Of a stretch of DNA of 64,000 nt, positions 33,567-45,541 are shown piece by piece. A model generated the notes under the pieces. It was not told the origin of the DNA and did not search any database. It was given only the letters and a program-made list of their open reading frames with translations. Numbering within the stretch: position 1 is the first letter of the stretch; every line of letters begins with the position of its first letter. Origin of the DNA: Catenaria anguillulae PL171 (lineage: Eukaryota > Blastocladiomycota > Blastocladiomycetes > Blastocladiales > Catenariaceae); contig MCFL01000085.1 in NCBI GenBank assembly GCA_002102555.1, positions 34,968 to 98,967 of the forward strand. Reading direction: 5' to 3'. The position numbers and the translations under genes are program-made.

Positions 33567-35661
33567 ATGGACTTTTCAGACATCTTTCGTGGTCCCGCGC
33601 CCAAATCGCTGCCAACGTCCTCGTCGGCCTTGGCCACGCCTGCTGCCCCGTCCAGCGCTCACAAACGCAAGGCCGATCCTTCCTCACCGCCGCAACCGCC
33701 CACCTTCCGCCCACCAAAACTTCCACGCACCTCGTCCCCGTCACGTTCGCCACCCACACCCGCCGCCACCATTGACGACAACAACGACAAGGACAATGGC
33801 GACAACGAAGAAGACGACCCGCGCTTCTTTGGCGACGGCCTGTCCTCGCACGACCGCCACGTTCTGGACCTGGTCGACTCTGCCGAGACCGCCATTGACC
33901 TGACCCACCTCGATCCGCCCGCTCTCAAACACTTGCTGGTGCGTCTCGATAAGTCGGTGCTGCTCAACCAGGAAATGCGCGCAAAGTATCCAAGCGACCC
34001 GTCCAAATTCTTGGCATCCGAGCTGGATCTCGACTCGGACCTCCGGGCCGTCGCGCTCTTGGCCACGGCTCCGGCATTGTACCGCCAGGCCACGCAGCTG
34101 GATGCGCCCGGAAAGATCGTGGGCATGTTGGCGCACGAGAATCCGGATATTGCGCTTGCCGCGGTCGAGGTATTGGCCGAGTTGCTGGACGACGACGTGA
34201 TCAATCCTTTGGCGGATCACGATCTAGAAGAGATTGACGACGACCAAGGCAACAGTCCGGCCGAGGTTCTCGAGGGCATTCGTGGGTTTGTCGACGCCAT
34301 GCTCGCTGCGGATTTCATGTCGCTGTTTGAATCGGCGTTTCGTCAAGCGTGGACCGATGCGGAAATGACGGCAGATGAAAAGGACGAGGCGCTTGCAAAG
34401 TACTTGGGCTTGCTCGATGCGTTGCTTGCCGTGGACGTGACCATGGCTGCACGCATCACCAGTGACTCCACTTTGGTGGAGCTGCTCATGGACTTGGCAA
34501 AGGGCATGTATGGCGTTGTAAGTGCGTATGCTGTCGAGTTGATTGCCGTTGTGGTGCAAAACTCCAAGCGGGCTCGGCGAAAGGTCATGGTCGATATCAA
34601 GGGCGGCATGGCGACTGTGCTCAAGTTGATTTCCGTGCGTCCACATCTCATCGCATTCGACCGTCTGGCCGAGCATTTGTTTGCTCACACTCTCTTTTTT
34701 TGTCTAGACATTCCGCAAACGCGACCCGACCGATGCCGACCACGCAGAATACTTGTCAAATCTGTTTGACATCCTGTGCTCGAGCCTCATGACGGAACCC
34801 AAGGTGCAGCGCGCGTTCCGCGAAGAGGAAGGATTTGAGCTCATGCTCATGCTCATCAAGGCACGCAAGCTGGCGCGGACGCGCGCCGTGCGTGTGTTGA
34901 ATTACGCCACGTTGCCAATTCTTGGCCAAGACGGCGATGGCGACGACAACGATCACATGTGGATAAGGGGGTCGAGGCAGTCAGGAATGCCTTTATTTTG
35001 TCAAGGAGGCCGGCGGCATTGGGTGTGTGTTTGCCTTGTTCATGCATGGGGTACGCAGCACTTGTCATGTGGGTTGCATGGCGGCCAATGTCACTGACAG
35101 ACAGCCATGAATAGGACCAGAAAAAGCTCGCCAAGGCATACAAAGCCGACTACTCGCCCACGTCGGACGAGGAACACATCACCTCCGTTCTCGTCAATCT
35201 CATGCGTGCCCTCTCCTTGGGCACGTGCCCGCCGTCGCTTCGTGCCGATGTGGCCGAATGCGCCGCGCGTGTTCTGGCAAAGTTTGCAGAGGACGAGCAC
35301 GCAAAACTGATTCAGCTCGTGTCTCGCTTTGCCACTACTTGCACGTGTTGGTGACCCGGCAGCCGATGACGTGGATGATCCGCAAGCGTATCTGGACAGG
35401 CTCGAGCGTGGCGGGTTCACGCTCAATCAACTGGGTGTGCTACTGGCGATGGTCGTTAGGGAGAGCAGCGAGTGTGGCGAGTATTGTGCGAGGGCATTGT
35501 TGCCCGCGGCTCGAGTCGAGGTGGAGCAGCTGAGACGGGTGGTCGAGGCGAGTGTGGGACGGGTGGGAGCCAACGATGCTGATGAGGATGAGGGCGGGGA
35601 GGATATGCGTGGGCTGGTGGAGGTGGTGCAGGCGCTGGAGACGAGTCAGAGGTCAGCATAA
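33567..35661 (+). CDS. CTNNBL1: Beta-catenin-like protein 1 (CTNNBL1), spliceosome-associated ARM protein, with frame breaks
   Basis: Armadillo-repeat nuclear protein that in animals associates with the Prp19/CDC5L complex. Exon 1 (33567-34634) holds the basic Pro-rich N-terminus, then LNQEMRAKYPSDPSKFLASELDLDS, the family hallmark, and further ARM helices (MLAHENPDIALAAVEVLAELLDDD). Exon 2 starts at 34708 with FRKRDPTDADHAEYLSNLFDILCSSLM and ends at 35050 in CVFALFMHG. Exon 3 starts at 35115 (DQKKLAKAY). Two frame breaks interrupt it: near 34955-34990, between GDDNDHM and CLYFVKEAGG beside a GGGGG run, and near 35325-35345, between VSRFATT and ARVGDPAADDVDDP. Both sides of each break align to the family, so the protein was or is full length. 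As the gene is usually conserved and single copy, assembly indels are more likely than decay. Confidence 0.82.
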
Positions 35662-36017
35662 GTGCATGAACGTTGGTTTGGTTCGCGTTGTGAGATAGAG
35701 AATAACATTTCACGCCCGCGTGGAACAGCGAGCGAAGCATTTGAGAACATGGCACGTGTTGCCGATGCACCAATCAGCAGTCGGCATGCCGTCAAGCTCA
35801 AAATTTAGTAATTCAACGTTGTGTATCAGCAACCGTCCCAATGAACTCCCAATACCGATAAATACCCTGTGCATTCACATTCCACAGCGCTCTACTTTGT
35901 ACTATTTTCGCTGCAGTCACGTGACGCGGCCATCATCTGCCGTTCCCGCCCTTCCGCCTGCACCATCCAGCTCCCACGACCATCGCTTGAACACCTGCAT
36001 TGCAGAGCCCGTTTGGA

Positions 36018-36054
<37 letters not shown>
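35662..36054. other. Intergenic region upstream of the formin
   Basis: Formin 5' region ending in the CAAG repeat. The formin frame is open back to about 35869, so part may be coding. Confidence 0.5.
36019..36054 (+). repeat. CAAG tetranucleotide microsatellite (9 copies) directly before the formin ATG
   Basis: Nine perfect CAAG units end one base before the proposed start codon at 36055. The frame is open through them (encoding a repeating ASKQ pattern) back to about 35869, so the repeat could be 5' UTR or part of an N-terminal extension. Confidence 0.95.
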
Positions 36055-39000
36055 ATGCCAAGTTTCCCCGGGCTGTCTGCCCTCTTTGGAGGCGGAAGCT
36101 CCAGCTCCAACGAGTCTTCTCGCTCGCGCCATGGGTCGCGATCCTCCCTCGGTGGTGGCAGCAACCAGGACGGCAACAATGCGAGCAGTCCGCCCAGCTC
36201 GCCCTCGGGCACCTCCAAACTGCTCCGCCGAGCGTCACGCCTATCGCTCAGCGCCGTTGCGCGACCCATCTCTTCGTTGCTCTCGCCCTCAACCTCATCA
36301 TCTGCTGCCTCACCCGCTACCCCGGCACCGCCCACGCCGTCCAACACCCCGCTCGTACCGCACTCCAACCTCGACCCATTCGGCCGCTCCCTCTCGCCTG
36401 CGCAAATGGCCTCGACAGACACGCTCACTGCCGACACGTCGTCGACGCGGTCGGGCCTCTCGCACCGATCTAACCCTCTGCTTAATCTGCCACGCGAATG
36501 CGAGCTGCAGCCCGATCTGTTTTACGACTATGCTGCCTACCTGGCCGAGTCAAAGGCACGCATGCAGCAGGAGCAGAACAATCAGGCGCGCACACTCTCG
36601 CATCGCGCCAGCATGATCTTTCGCCGTCGCACGGAAATGGCAAACACGGCATCGGCCAATGCACTTACCATGTGGCAAGAACAGTTTAATCAGCAGCGAT
36701 CCGCGTCGCCCACAGGCAATCTGGCCTCCACTTCGACAGAGGACGTGGCCGTGGCGGCAGATACGGTTGATACGGGCTTGCCGCCAACCATGCCGCCGCT
36801 TGACGATCCAGAGTTTACCCCACTGCTCACTGATCTCGATATCACACGCATCACCAATCGTGTGGTCGTGTGCGGCTTGCCCTGGAAGCAGCGGTCGGAA
36901 CGCGCGTCACATCGGCTCAATGCGCGCGACCTTGCCACGTTCCTCTCGACGCGGTACCGCGACCATTACCTGCTCTTCAACCTTTGCGACAATATCAACT
37001 ACGATGTCGCGACATTCAATCATCAGATTGTGCATTGCGACTTGGGCACTATTTCCATCAAGGCCCTCTTCAATGTTGCACGCGCGCTGTCGTCGTGGCT
37101 CGAAATGGACAAGCGCAACGTGGCCATTGTGCACTGCAACAACGGCAAAGCGCGCACGGGCATCGCCGTCGCGTGCTACCTCGAATACTCTGGCATTTTG
37201 CCGAGCGCGGCCGACGCATTTGAGGTGTTTTTGGCGCGCCGGTCTCCCTCGGATGCAAACTGGGTCACGCCCACGCACCGCCGGTACGTGCAATACTTTC
37301 ACGATGTGTGCACGCGCCAAGGCGCCGTGGTCCAGCCGCTTCCGCTTGTTGTCACGCGCATTGTTGTCACGGGTTTACCCGAAATCAATCCGGCCAATGT
37401 GCTTTCGGGCACACCCAAACGCACAAACTCGCGCGGGTCGCTCATGATGCCCACCATTTCGCCCGGGCTTGAGGTGTACGCGCAGGGTAAACTTGTGTAC
37501 TACACGCCCGACACTTCCGATACGTCCACGTCGGCAGACACGGCTCAGGTCGGGTTTGACCTGCGCGGGCTCGAAGGTGGCGTTGTCGTCACGTCAGATG
37601 TGTGCATTCGCGTGTTTTATCGAGTCGCATCACTCGACCAGTCGCAAAACCAAACGCTCTTGCACTTTACCTTCAACACGGGGTTTATCGACCCGGGCGT
37701 CCACCGCATCTTTCGCGAAGACATGGAGCTCGCTCCACGCGTCGAGTTTCCGCCCGAGTTTTGCATGGACGTTGCCCTTGCCGCCGCGCCAAGGGGCGCG
37801 TACGTGGCCGATGTGTCGTCGCCCGTGTCGCCGCAGTCGCTCACGTCGGCGCCTGCGCCGGGCTTGTCGTACATGACGCTCACGTCTCGGTCGCCCACGC
37901 GATGGCTCGCCAAACTGTCCGAGTTTCACTTTGTGCGGCCCAACGAGATGCTGGTGGCGGCGCTCGAGGCGCAGGCGTATACGCGCATCATTGCAAGGTT
38001 TGCGTTGCAGCGCGCAAACAATGATATTCACAAGGCGACCGAGTTGCTGTTGAGCGAGCTGGCCAGCTCGCGCATGTTTGCTGAGGTGGCCAGGGAGCTG
38101 AGGGACCAAGGCCGCCAAAAGTTTGAGATGCTCAAGCAGCGCGGGAATGCGGTGGGGGCAAGTGGCGGCAAACGGTTGCCGGCGTTACCCGTGCGGCCCG
38201 TGCCGCCGAGTCCGCCAAAGTCGGATGCGAGCGTGTCCATGAAACCCTTGCGCGACGCATTGCCCGAAATGCCCTTGACGCCAACGTCGGCGTCCACGTC
38301 GCTTGGCCCATCATTTACGTCGCTTGCATCGCCCACTGCACTTGCGCAACCGGCGGCAGCAACACCACCAGTAGCAGCCAAGCCGTCGCCCATTTCGCCG
38401 CGGCCCGCACGCAGGCGCCAAGACACGATCGAGTCTGAAGTCGCAGCACTTGTGTCTGCAGCGCAAGAGGACGACTCGTTGATTGACCAGGTTGCGCAGC
38501 GCACGCGGCGCGCACAGCGCGTGGCGAGTGGCGAGGCGAGGGTGGTCACGACCCCCAGCACGCTCGGGTTTGAGGAGGAGATTGAGGCGGCGTTGAATGA
38601 AAAGTTGGGCGAGCCCGTGCTGCCGACGGCAGCAAGGATTGAGGTGCTTGAGCCTGTGGCGGTCGAGGTGGTGCCGGCACCTGCACAGGTGGAGAGGAAG
38701 AGTAGTGATTTGGTGTTTCGGTTGGATGAGGCCATCAAGGAGCTCGACAAGTTGTCGGTCGGGTCGCCCACAAAGGCCGCGTTTGATGTTGCCGGCCCAG
38801 TGTCACCGGTCAAGGCTACAACAGCGACGCTGCCGCCTCCGCCACCACCACCACCGCCTCCCGTGATGCAATTTGATGGTACGCATTATCATGACCCTTG
38901 TGGTGAGGTGAAACTCGAGACTGACTTTGCTTCCAACTTGTAGATGTTGTCGAGCCCAAAGGTCCAGCAGCAAGCGGTCCGCCGCCTCCACCACCACCAC

Positions 39001-41308
39001 CGCCTCCGCCGCCACCCGTGATGTCGTTTGGCTCTGGTACTGTTCATTTCTCAAAGGTTCTCACTTATTGCTCAAGACTCACCTTTTGACATAGGCCCAC
39101 CGCCTCCTCCACCACCGCCGCCTCCTCCGCCCATGTCTTTTGGATCGGGTACGGGCCACTGTTCATTCCTTGTCTCGCATCAAATGCTAACACAATCAAT
39201 AACAGGACCACCGCCACCACCACCTCCCCCGCCGCCTCCCATGCTGGGCGGCCCGGGCATCCCACCACCTCCACCACCGCCCGCATTTGGCTCGGGCCCA
39301 CCACCACCTCCCCCACCTCCCGGCGCGTTCCCTTTCGCACCCCCACCCCCACCTGCTCTCGCACCTGCGGGCCCACCCAAACCTCGTCTCCGCGTCAAAC
39401 TGCACTGGGACGAGCTGCCTGCCACCTCTGAAACGCCCGTCGAGGGGACCGTCTGGCACGCATCGGATGACGAGTCCGAATCGTCGATTGCGCTCACGCG
39501 ATCGCTGGATGCCGCTGCGGAAAACGACGAGAAGGAAAAGGAACGGGCAAAGCTCGCGTTTGACTTGCAACGGTTCGAGGACCTCTTTTGCGTGACGGAT
39601 CCGGCGCCCGGCGCAAAGCGAGGCGGTGTGACGTCAGCAGGCTCGGCGGCAAGCAAAAAGAAGGCGGCGAGCGAGCCGTCTTACTTGCTGGATATGAAGC
39701 GCGTCAACAATGTCGACATTTCGCTGACGGCCAAGTTTGGGCGAGGGTCAGACGTGCTCGACCCGATTCCAACGGCGCTTGTGTCGCTGGATACCGAGGT
39801 GCTCAATGCCGAGGCCGTGCATTGATTGCCGGCATTGCGCCACCGACGACGAGCGCAAGGTCTTGTCGCGCGTGTCGGCGGGCAAGGTGGCCGGGTTGAC
39901 GCGGCCAGAGCGCTTCATGTGGCATCTCATGCAGATCAAGGACCTTGGGTTTTATTTGACGTGTTGGCAATTGTTGGATACGTTTGAGGCCGAGTGTCGG
40001 CGGTTGCGGGGCGAGTTTGAGGCGACGGCAAAGCTGTGTGAGCATTTACGCACGCACAAGGGGCTCAAGCTGTTGCTGCGGTCCATCTTGTCGCTTGGCA
40101 ACTTGGCCAACTATGAGTATGGCCGAGGATCGGGGGCGTCAGGGTCATTGGGCGGTGCAAAGAAAAAGAAGGCGGTTGGATTCAAGTTGGATGCATTGCC
40201 AAAGCTTCGAGACGTCAAGTCGGCCGATGGTAAGTGGACACTCTTGCACTATCTTGTTGACATGCTGTCGGCTGGTATGCCCGAGGTGCTCACGTTGCCC
40301 GCCGATCTGTCTGCTGTCAAGCAACGCCGCCTCGTTTCCACGCCCGACCTGAAACTCGAGCTCGCCCAGCTGGCCGACCAGCTCGCCAAGACCAAGAACC
40401 ACAAGGCCCTCGAATCCGACGACATGGCCCCTGCGTTCCGCTCGCGCATGTCCGAGTTTCTCGCCACGGCCACGAAGGCCCTCGACGCCGCCACGGGTGC
40501 ACAAGCCAATATGTGGACCGAATGGCTCGCTGTTGCCCGGTATCTGGGCGAGGATCCAGAGTGCACCGACTCGTACGTGACTGTTGTTGCCCGCAACCCG
40601 GAGGACTTGTTCTCCATCTTGGACTTGTTCTTGACCTACTTTGCCGAGGCGGTCAAGGAAAACAATGCCCGGCGGGAGCGCGAGCGCAAGGCCGCAATGC
40701 AAAAGGAGGCGGCTGCGGCAAGCGCGTTGAATCGGTCAAGTCGCGTTGGCGCTTCGGAACCCTCCCTCAGGCCGAGTATGCTGCGGCGTCGCAACTCGAC
40801 GGCCGGGTCGGCCGATTCGTTGAATCGGAATGCCTTGGCGGCGGCCGACGGTGAAGAGGGTGTTGGGCCCATGTCCAAGGCTGGGTCTGCGGCGTCGTTG
40901 GCGGCGATATCGGGCGAGGCAGAAGAGGAGGGGCCGCTTGGCGGGCGAATCAATCCACGCTTGTCGAGGCACGGTGTGGATCCGCAAGATTTGCTGCTCG
41001 GTGCGCGGAAGTTGCGGCGAACAGAGTCCATGGTCAATTTGCGTGGGCGTGATTTTGCCGTTGTGCGAGCCCAGCGGTCCGTGTTGACCATGTGTCACCA
41101 GTGCGGCATGACCAAGAACGAGTGCGAGTGTGCGCCCGAGGTGGATGCAGCCGTGGCTGCGTCGTCGGCACGAGCAAGAGATTCGGGGGGAAGACCAGAG
41201 ACGGCACCGTCTTCAACGGCAGCCTCGGCGTCATCTGCAAACGGTGGTGTTGGACCATCAAGCTCAAGACCATTCACGTCACCAAATGGAGAAAACAGCC
41301 GCGAGTGA
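36055..41308 (+). CDS. PTEN/C2-domain formin (phosphatase-like + C2 + FH1 + FH2 fusion)
   Basis: Actin-assembly formin with a PTEN-like front end. Exons: 36055-38878, 38944-39036, 39095-39148 and 39206-41308. Residues ~265-440 form a dual-specificity/PTEN-type phosphatase domain with HCNNGKARTG (His360, Cys361, Arg367), an intact HCX5R loop. A C2-like beta domain follows (~445-640; CIRVFYRVA, LLHFTFNTGFIDPG), then a short UBA-like helix set (FALQRANNDIHKATELLL), linker and FH1. FH1 is made of proline runs spread over four exons. FH2 begins at LRVKLHWDELP and includes LLDMKRVNNVDISLTAKFG, LTRPERFMWHLMQI and LRSILSLGNLANYEYGRG. Two one-base frame breaks occur at about 39822-39855 between LNAEAV and DERKVL. 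The C-terminus has CHQCGMTKNECEC. PTEN-type formins are best known from plants (class II), where the lipid-binding PTEN-C2 unit targets membranes; inference here is membrane-linked actin nucleation. Confidence 0.88.
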
Positions 41309-41706
41309 GTAATCCAGTGTGTAGGTGTATTTATCATTGTACATGGCTCTTCTTTTTCTTTCATTTCTCGCCTAATGCTCGAGTATTTGCTTCCTCTGGT
41401 CATTCGTTGATATCCCTCGTGCCCCATTTCGGATTCCCTTGTTGGCTGACGCGACGCTATCCATCCTTGTCGCTTTCTTTGCTTCTCTTTCCTGCTGTAT
41501 CATTTTTGACCATGTCGTCCTTTCCTGTCCCCAAACTCATTTTTCGCTTTAGCAACATGACATTTCCAGCGTGATTCCAGATGCTCTTGCCAGACAGATC
41601 CAAGTGGCACAGAATTGGTTCGATGCATTTATTTCAGAATGCAACAAGCGAAAAATGACAGCTGCGACACATTAGCATTCTTCCTCCTCTATTTTCTACT
41701 ACATGT
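41309..41706. other. Gene-free stretch between convergent formin and GTPase genes
   Basis: Shared 3' region; T-rich near 41340-41560. Nothing else seen. Confidence 0.6.
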
Positions 41707-44700
41707 CTACATCAACTCATCCTCAAGCTCAGCATCGCTCGACGCAAAATCAATCTCAAGCGACTCAATCATCTCCTCGAGCTTATCCACAAATGCCTCT
41801 GCATCCACCATTTTCGCAAAGCGAACCTTGGCTACTTGAGTTCCATCCAACTCCTCACTCGGCTCAAGGACAAGATGAGCCGCTCCATATGGGCGAGCGA
41901 GCTTGGCCAACTTGGTACGTGGGGTCGATTCGGAAATGTTGTAGAGCACGACATTGGTCTTTTCGCGGCGCTCCGGGCGCATGGGCACCTTGGGCTTAGT
42001 CTTGACAGGCATCGACTTTCGACTCGTTGCACTCAATGATGGGCGGATTGGGTCGGATGTATCCATACCGCGCTGCTTGTTATTGACCGCCGTGACAGAT
42101 CCACGCGAAGAACGACGGGACGGAGCCAAGGGCGGCAATAAGTCGTCTTCCTCGCTCTGCAAATCGGCATCCTGCGAGCGCGATGATGCGTCTTGCGGCC
42201 GCTACGAAGAGATCCAAGGTCAACTTGGCCATCGTTCACAGGCTTGTTTTTGCCCACCAAGGATGCGTGAGACAACCGGCGAGAGATCGTGTTGTCGACC
42301 GGCAACGCCTCCTCTTCCTTGCTGGCAATGTCGTCGAACAGCGACTGTTGCTTTTGCTTTTGCCTGTGACCGACATGACCACGCGCAATGTCCTTGCCGT
42401 GAAAAGACTTGTTCGACGACAGTCGCCGAGCGTTGGATCGGGATGAACGCATGGATTCGGCGTCATCCGACGATTCGGCATCGCTCACGTTGATGAGAGT
42501 TGCATCCTCCATGACCGAGTCGAGGTCGGTGGGGGATTCGACATGGCGAGCACGGTGACCTACAGCGTGCTTGGGATTGGTGCGACCGAAATGTTGACCG
42601 TGTTGCTGAAGCCGAGTGTTGGAGCGCATGCAGCGACGATGATTGGACGTGGGAACGACGTCATCTTGGTCAGAATCACCATCGACCTCGAGTTGCAAAT
42701 CACGATCAAGACCCTGCTCCTCGTCTTCCTCGCTCATGGAATCGTACATGGACTTGGGTTCCGCAGTACGTGCAACCGCGTGCGGCGGCGGCGGCGTATT
42801 GAAGTTGGTCGTAATGAGGTTGGCCGCCGTGTTGTCATCGGGCAAGTCCTCGTCAATCGACGGGAAATGCACATCCAAGTCCTCGATGGAAATGGGACCC
42901 GACTCGGCCGACTTGGGCACAATCTTGGACAGCTCGTTCATGAGGTCGGTCAAGCGCGTGATGGTCTCCTCGGCGTCTTTGCGGTCTTGCGCATTGCGCA
43001 TCATGGACGCCTCTTGCTGCAGCATGGCAATGGTTGCCGACAGTTCCGTGACTGGGTTGTAGCCTGAGCAGAGCTCCTTGATCTTGCGGAAAGTTGAGCC
43101 AATGTCGTCGTGCTTGTCCTTGATGGCCTTTTCGACGGCCTTGAGCGACGCCTCGGCTGCTTGCTTTGCGGTTTGAACCGAGTTCTTTGCGTTGTTGGCT
43201 GATGACACCTCGGCCTGGTACTGCTTGAGCATTTGAGCGACGGTCGCAGAGCCCTTTTCGAGATGGCCACGGCGGTGCAGGTGCATCTTGGCGCCACAGC
43301 CATTTTCGGTGGCAGAAGGGTCGTTGTGCTCTGACCGAGGGTCACGGATCGGACACGAACCGCAAACTACACAGTGTAAAGGCGGGTGAGCAAAGAGGCC
43401 TCCATGCCGGGTCTACATGATGGTCAAAGAGCACATACCTTGATTGCCCATGTAAGTGCGACTCATGCAAGCGCAGTTGCAGAAATGGTTGGCATCTTGG
43501 CTCGATACCTCGTTGAGACCGCAGTTTTGATGACAAACGACAGGGGTTTCGCACGCAATGTGCACAACGCAAACCGTACAATGAGGCTCGGCTGAGTTCT
43601 CGACCCAAACTGTGCGCGAGGTTGGGAGCTTTTTGATCTTGGCCTCAAAATCGGCGGCGGTCATGGAGGCGGCCTTTTCGTCGTTGGCGAGCACAGTGAG
43701 TTGTTGACGGACTTTTGCCAGGTTGCGCACTATAATGCATGAAATCAACCATCATTAGGACTTCTGCTCTCTTGAATTGGATGATGATGCGATGTGAGAC
43801 ATACCTGAAATCATGAGATCATTGATTCGAGTCAGCCCACGCGAGCGGGCTTCTTGCAACTCCTCACACAATTTGGTCGAAACATTGGGCAAGTCCGAAA
43901 GAAACCCGTTCAGGATACCCATGGCGAGCATCGACATGTGCCACTTTTGCGTGACCTTGAGCCGCATGGCCTCATTGTCCTTCCAAATCGACGGGTCGGA
44001 GCCGAGCACGACATTGTCCATGTACAGAACCTTCTTGGGCTTGCCGACCTTGGCGCAAAACTCGGTGAGAGGGTACCGCTGATTGATGGGACTGAGTGGT
44101 GAGTCGCGGATGAGATAGAGTTAGTTGAAGAAGATTGGTGCAACGACGTGGACATTACACAGACCTTTCGCAGCGAGTAAAGACAATGACCAAGTTCTCG
44201 AGAATCTTGTCAGGCAAGAGAGAGCGAATATTCTCGAGCACGTAAGCGTCTTGAGTCGTTTGGCGGTTGACAGAGCCGTTCATGACCAAGATGACGGCTG
44301 TAATGTGGCCGCGCTCGGCAATAGCGGCACGAATCATTTCGAGATTCTCTTGGTCTTTAGTCGTGCCTAGGAAAGAAAGCGGTTACCATTTTGCCCGGCG
44401 GAGTCGCTCGAGGAAACGGCTGACAGATGCATACCACGGCAATCGGCAAACCCAGGGGTGTCAAGCACTTGCACGCCCGCCATGTCATACACGATGGGCC
44501 AACTGGTTTGCGACTGCGATTGCTCTTCGGGATTGACCTCGGACGAGTTGCCTGCAAACTCGGGGTCGGCCTTTGGGTAGTATTGCATGGGAATGGCAAT
44601 GATGGGATTGTCGAATGGGCGGTTGCGATCGTAGTTGAGCCAGGTGTTAATGAGCGTGGATTTGCCTAAAACAAATGGCCCGATGTGAGACCAAGCAAAG

Positions 44701-44912
44701 GCGGGATGTGGAGGAGAACAAAGCGTACCTTCGCCTGTTTTGCCAATGACCACGACTTGATACTTGTTGGGATCGGGCGCGGGAAGGGGTGGCATGTCGA
44801 CCTTGACGGTGGAAACAGCAGCGGTCGGGCCAGAGACGCCCTGAGAAGCAGAGTTGGGCGTCGAAGGCGTCGTGGGCGGCGACGAAGAGGATGGATCAGG
44901 GATGGAAGTCAT
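41707..44912 (-). CDS. AIG1-like (paraseptin) GTPase with Cys-rich and coiled-coil regions
   Basis: Exons: 44729-44912, 44435-44665, 44165-44366, 43805-44091, 43439-43739 and 43366 downward. The splices rebuild a P-loop VVVIGKTGEGKSTLINTW, a G3-type LDTPGFADCRG and a G4-like IVFTRCE, the order and spacing of AIG1/GIMAP-type GTPases. Then come a helical segment, a Cys/His-rich region (CTVCVVHIACETPVVCHQNCG, CNCACMS, CGSCPIRD, NGCGAKMHLHRRGH) that probably binds metal, and a long coiled coil (AEASLKAVEKAIKDKHDDI). The tail is acidic. Near 42185-42210 the frame shifts by one base; the last part (42162-41707) ends in a small alpha/beta-looking segment, VVLYNISESTPRTKLAKLARPYG, with an RRM-like feel. 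That part could be a separate gene, but it has no own start. Head to head with a second GTPase gene at 45542. Confidence 0.7.
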
Positions 44913-45541
44913 GGTAGAGCGGGTCGGTGATCAGGCAGGGAGGCTTCATCGAATGCAGATTCAAGTCCATCTTGGCAATATGTGGGGGCGCCAGCTCACT
45001 TATGTAGTGGTTGTCTTCTGCCTCTGCCCACTTGTGCACCCAGGGTCGCCTTGCGACCTGTCTCTAACGTCCGGCGGCACGATTTCGGACAACTTGGCCA
45101 GACATCATGGTGGGAAATGGACGTCATTTGCGAGCGAGCGGACTCACTCTGGACTTTTTCTCGACAAATTTTGGCCCAAATCAAGGGTGGGGACCGTCCG
45201 GTTACGAGATACTGAACGACCATGATGGACCATTGCTTTGCTCAGAGGTAGAAATACAAACGTTCGCGTGCGGACATGTCAGATCAAACGCGTGTGTGGC
45301 GTGGGCAACGTGTCGCACATTTGGTCCTGATGGCTCAGTCATCAACGTGAAAGCTGTATTTACTCTTTTTGAATGTCGAATGTGGACAATATCAGGACAA
45401 TGTGAGCTTTTTCGCGGCAACCGAGAGTCTCACGGTCAGGTCGGGAGCAGACGTCCACGGTTGCCCACCGGCCCACGAGGATTGGCCGTGAATTGAAAAA
45501 GGCGTCAGAGCCCGCCTTGGAGCCTTGGAAGTGGGATCATC
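44913..45541. promoter_or_regulatory. Bidirectional intergenic region between two AIG1-like genes
   Basis: About 630 bp between the two divergent starts. No TATA box or clear repeat was identified; a shared promoter is inferred from the head-to-head layout. Confidence 0.4.

Noticed and set aside
39180-39656. Gly-rich minus-strand frame
   Set aside because: Reverse complement of the formin proline runs and FH2 start; glycine runs are the mirror of the CCN proline codons.
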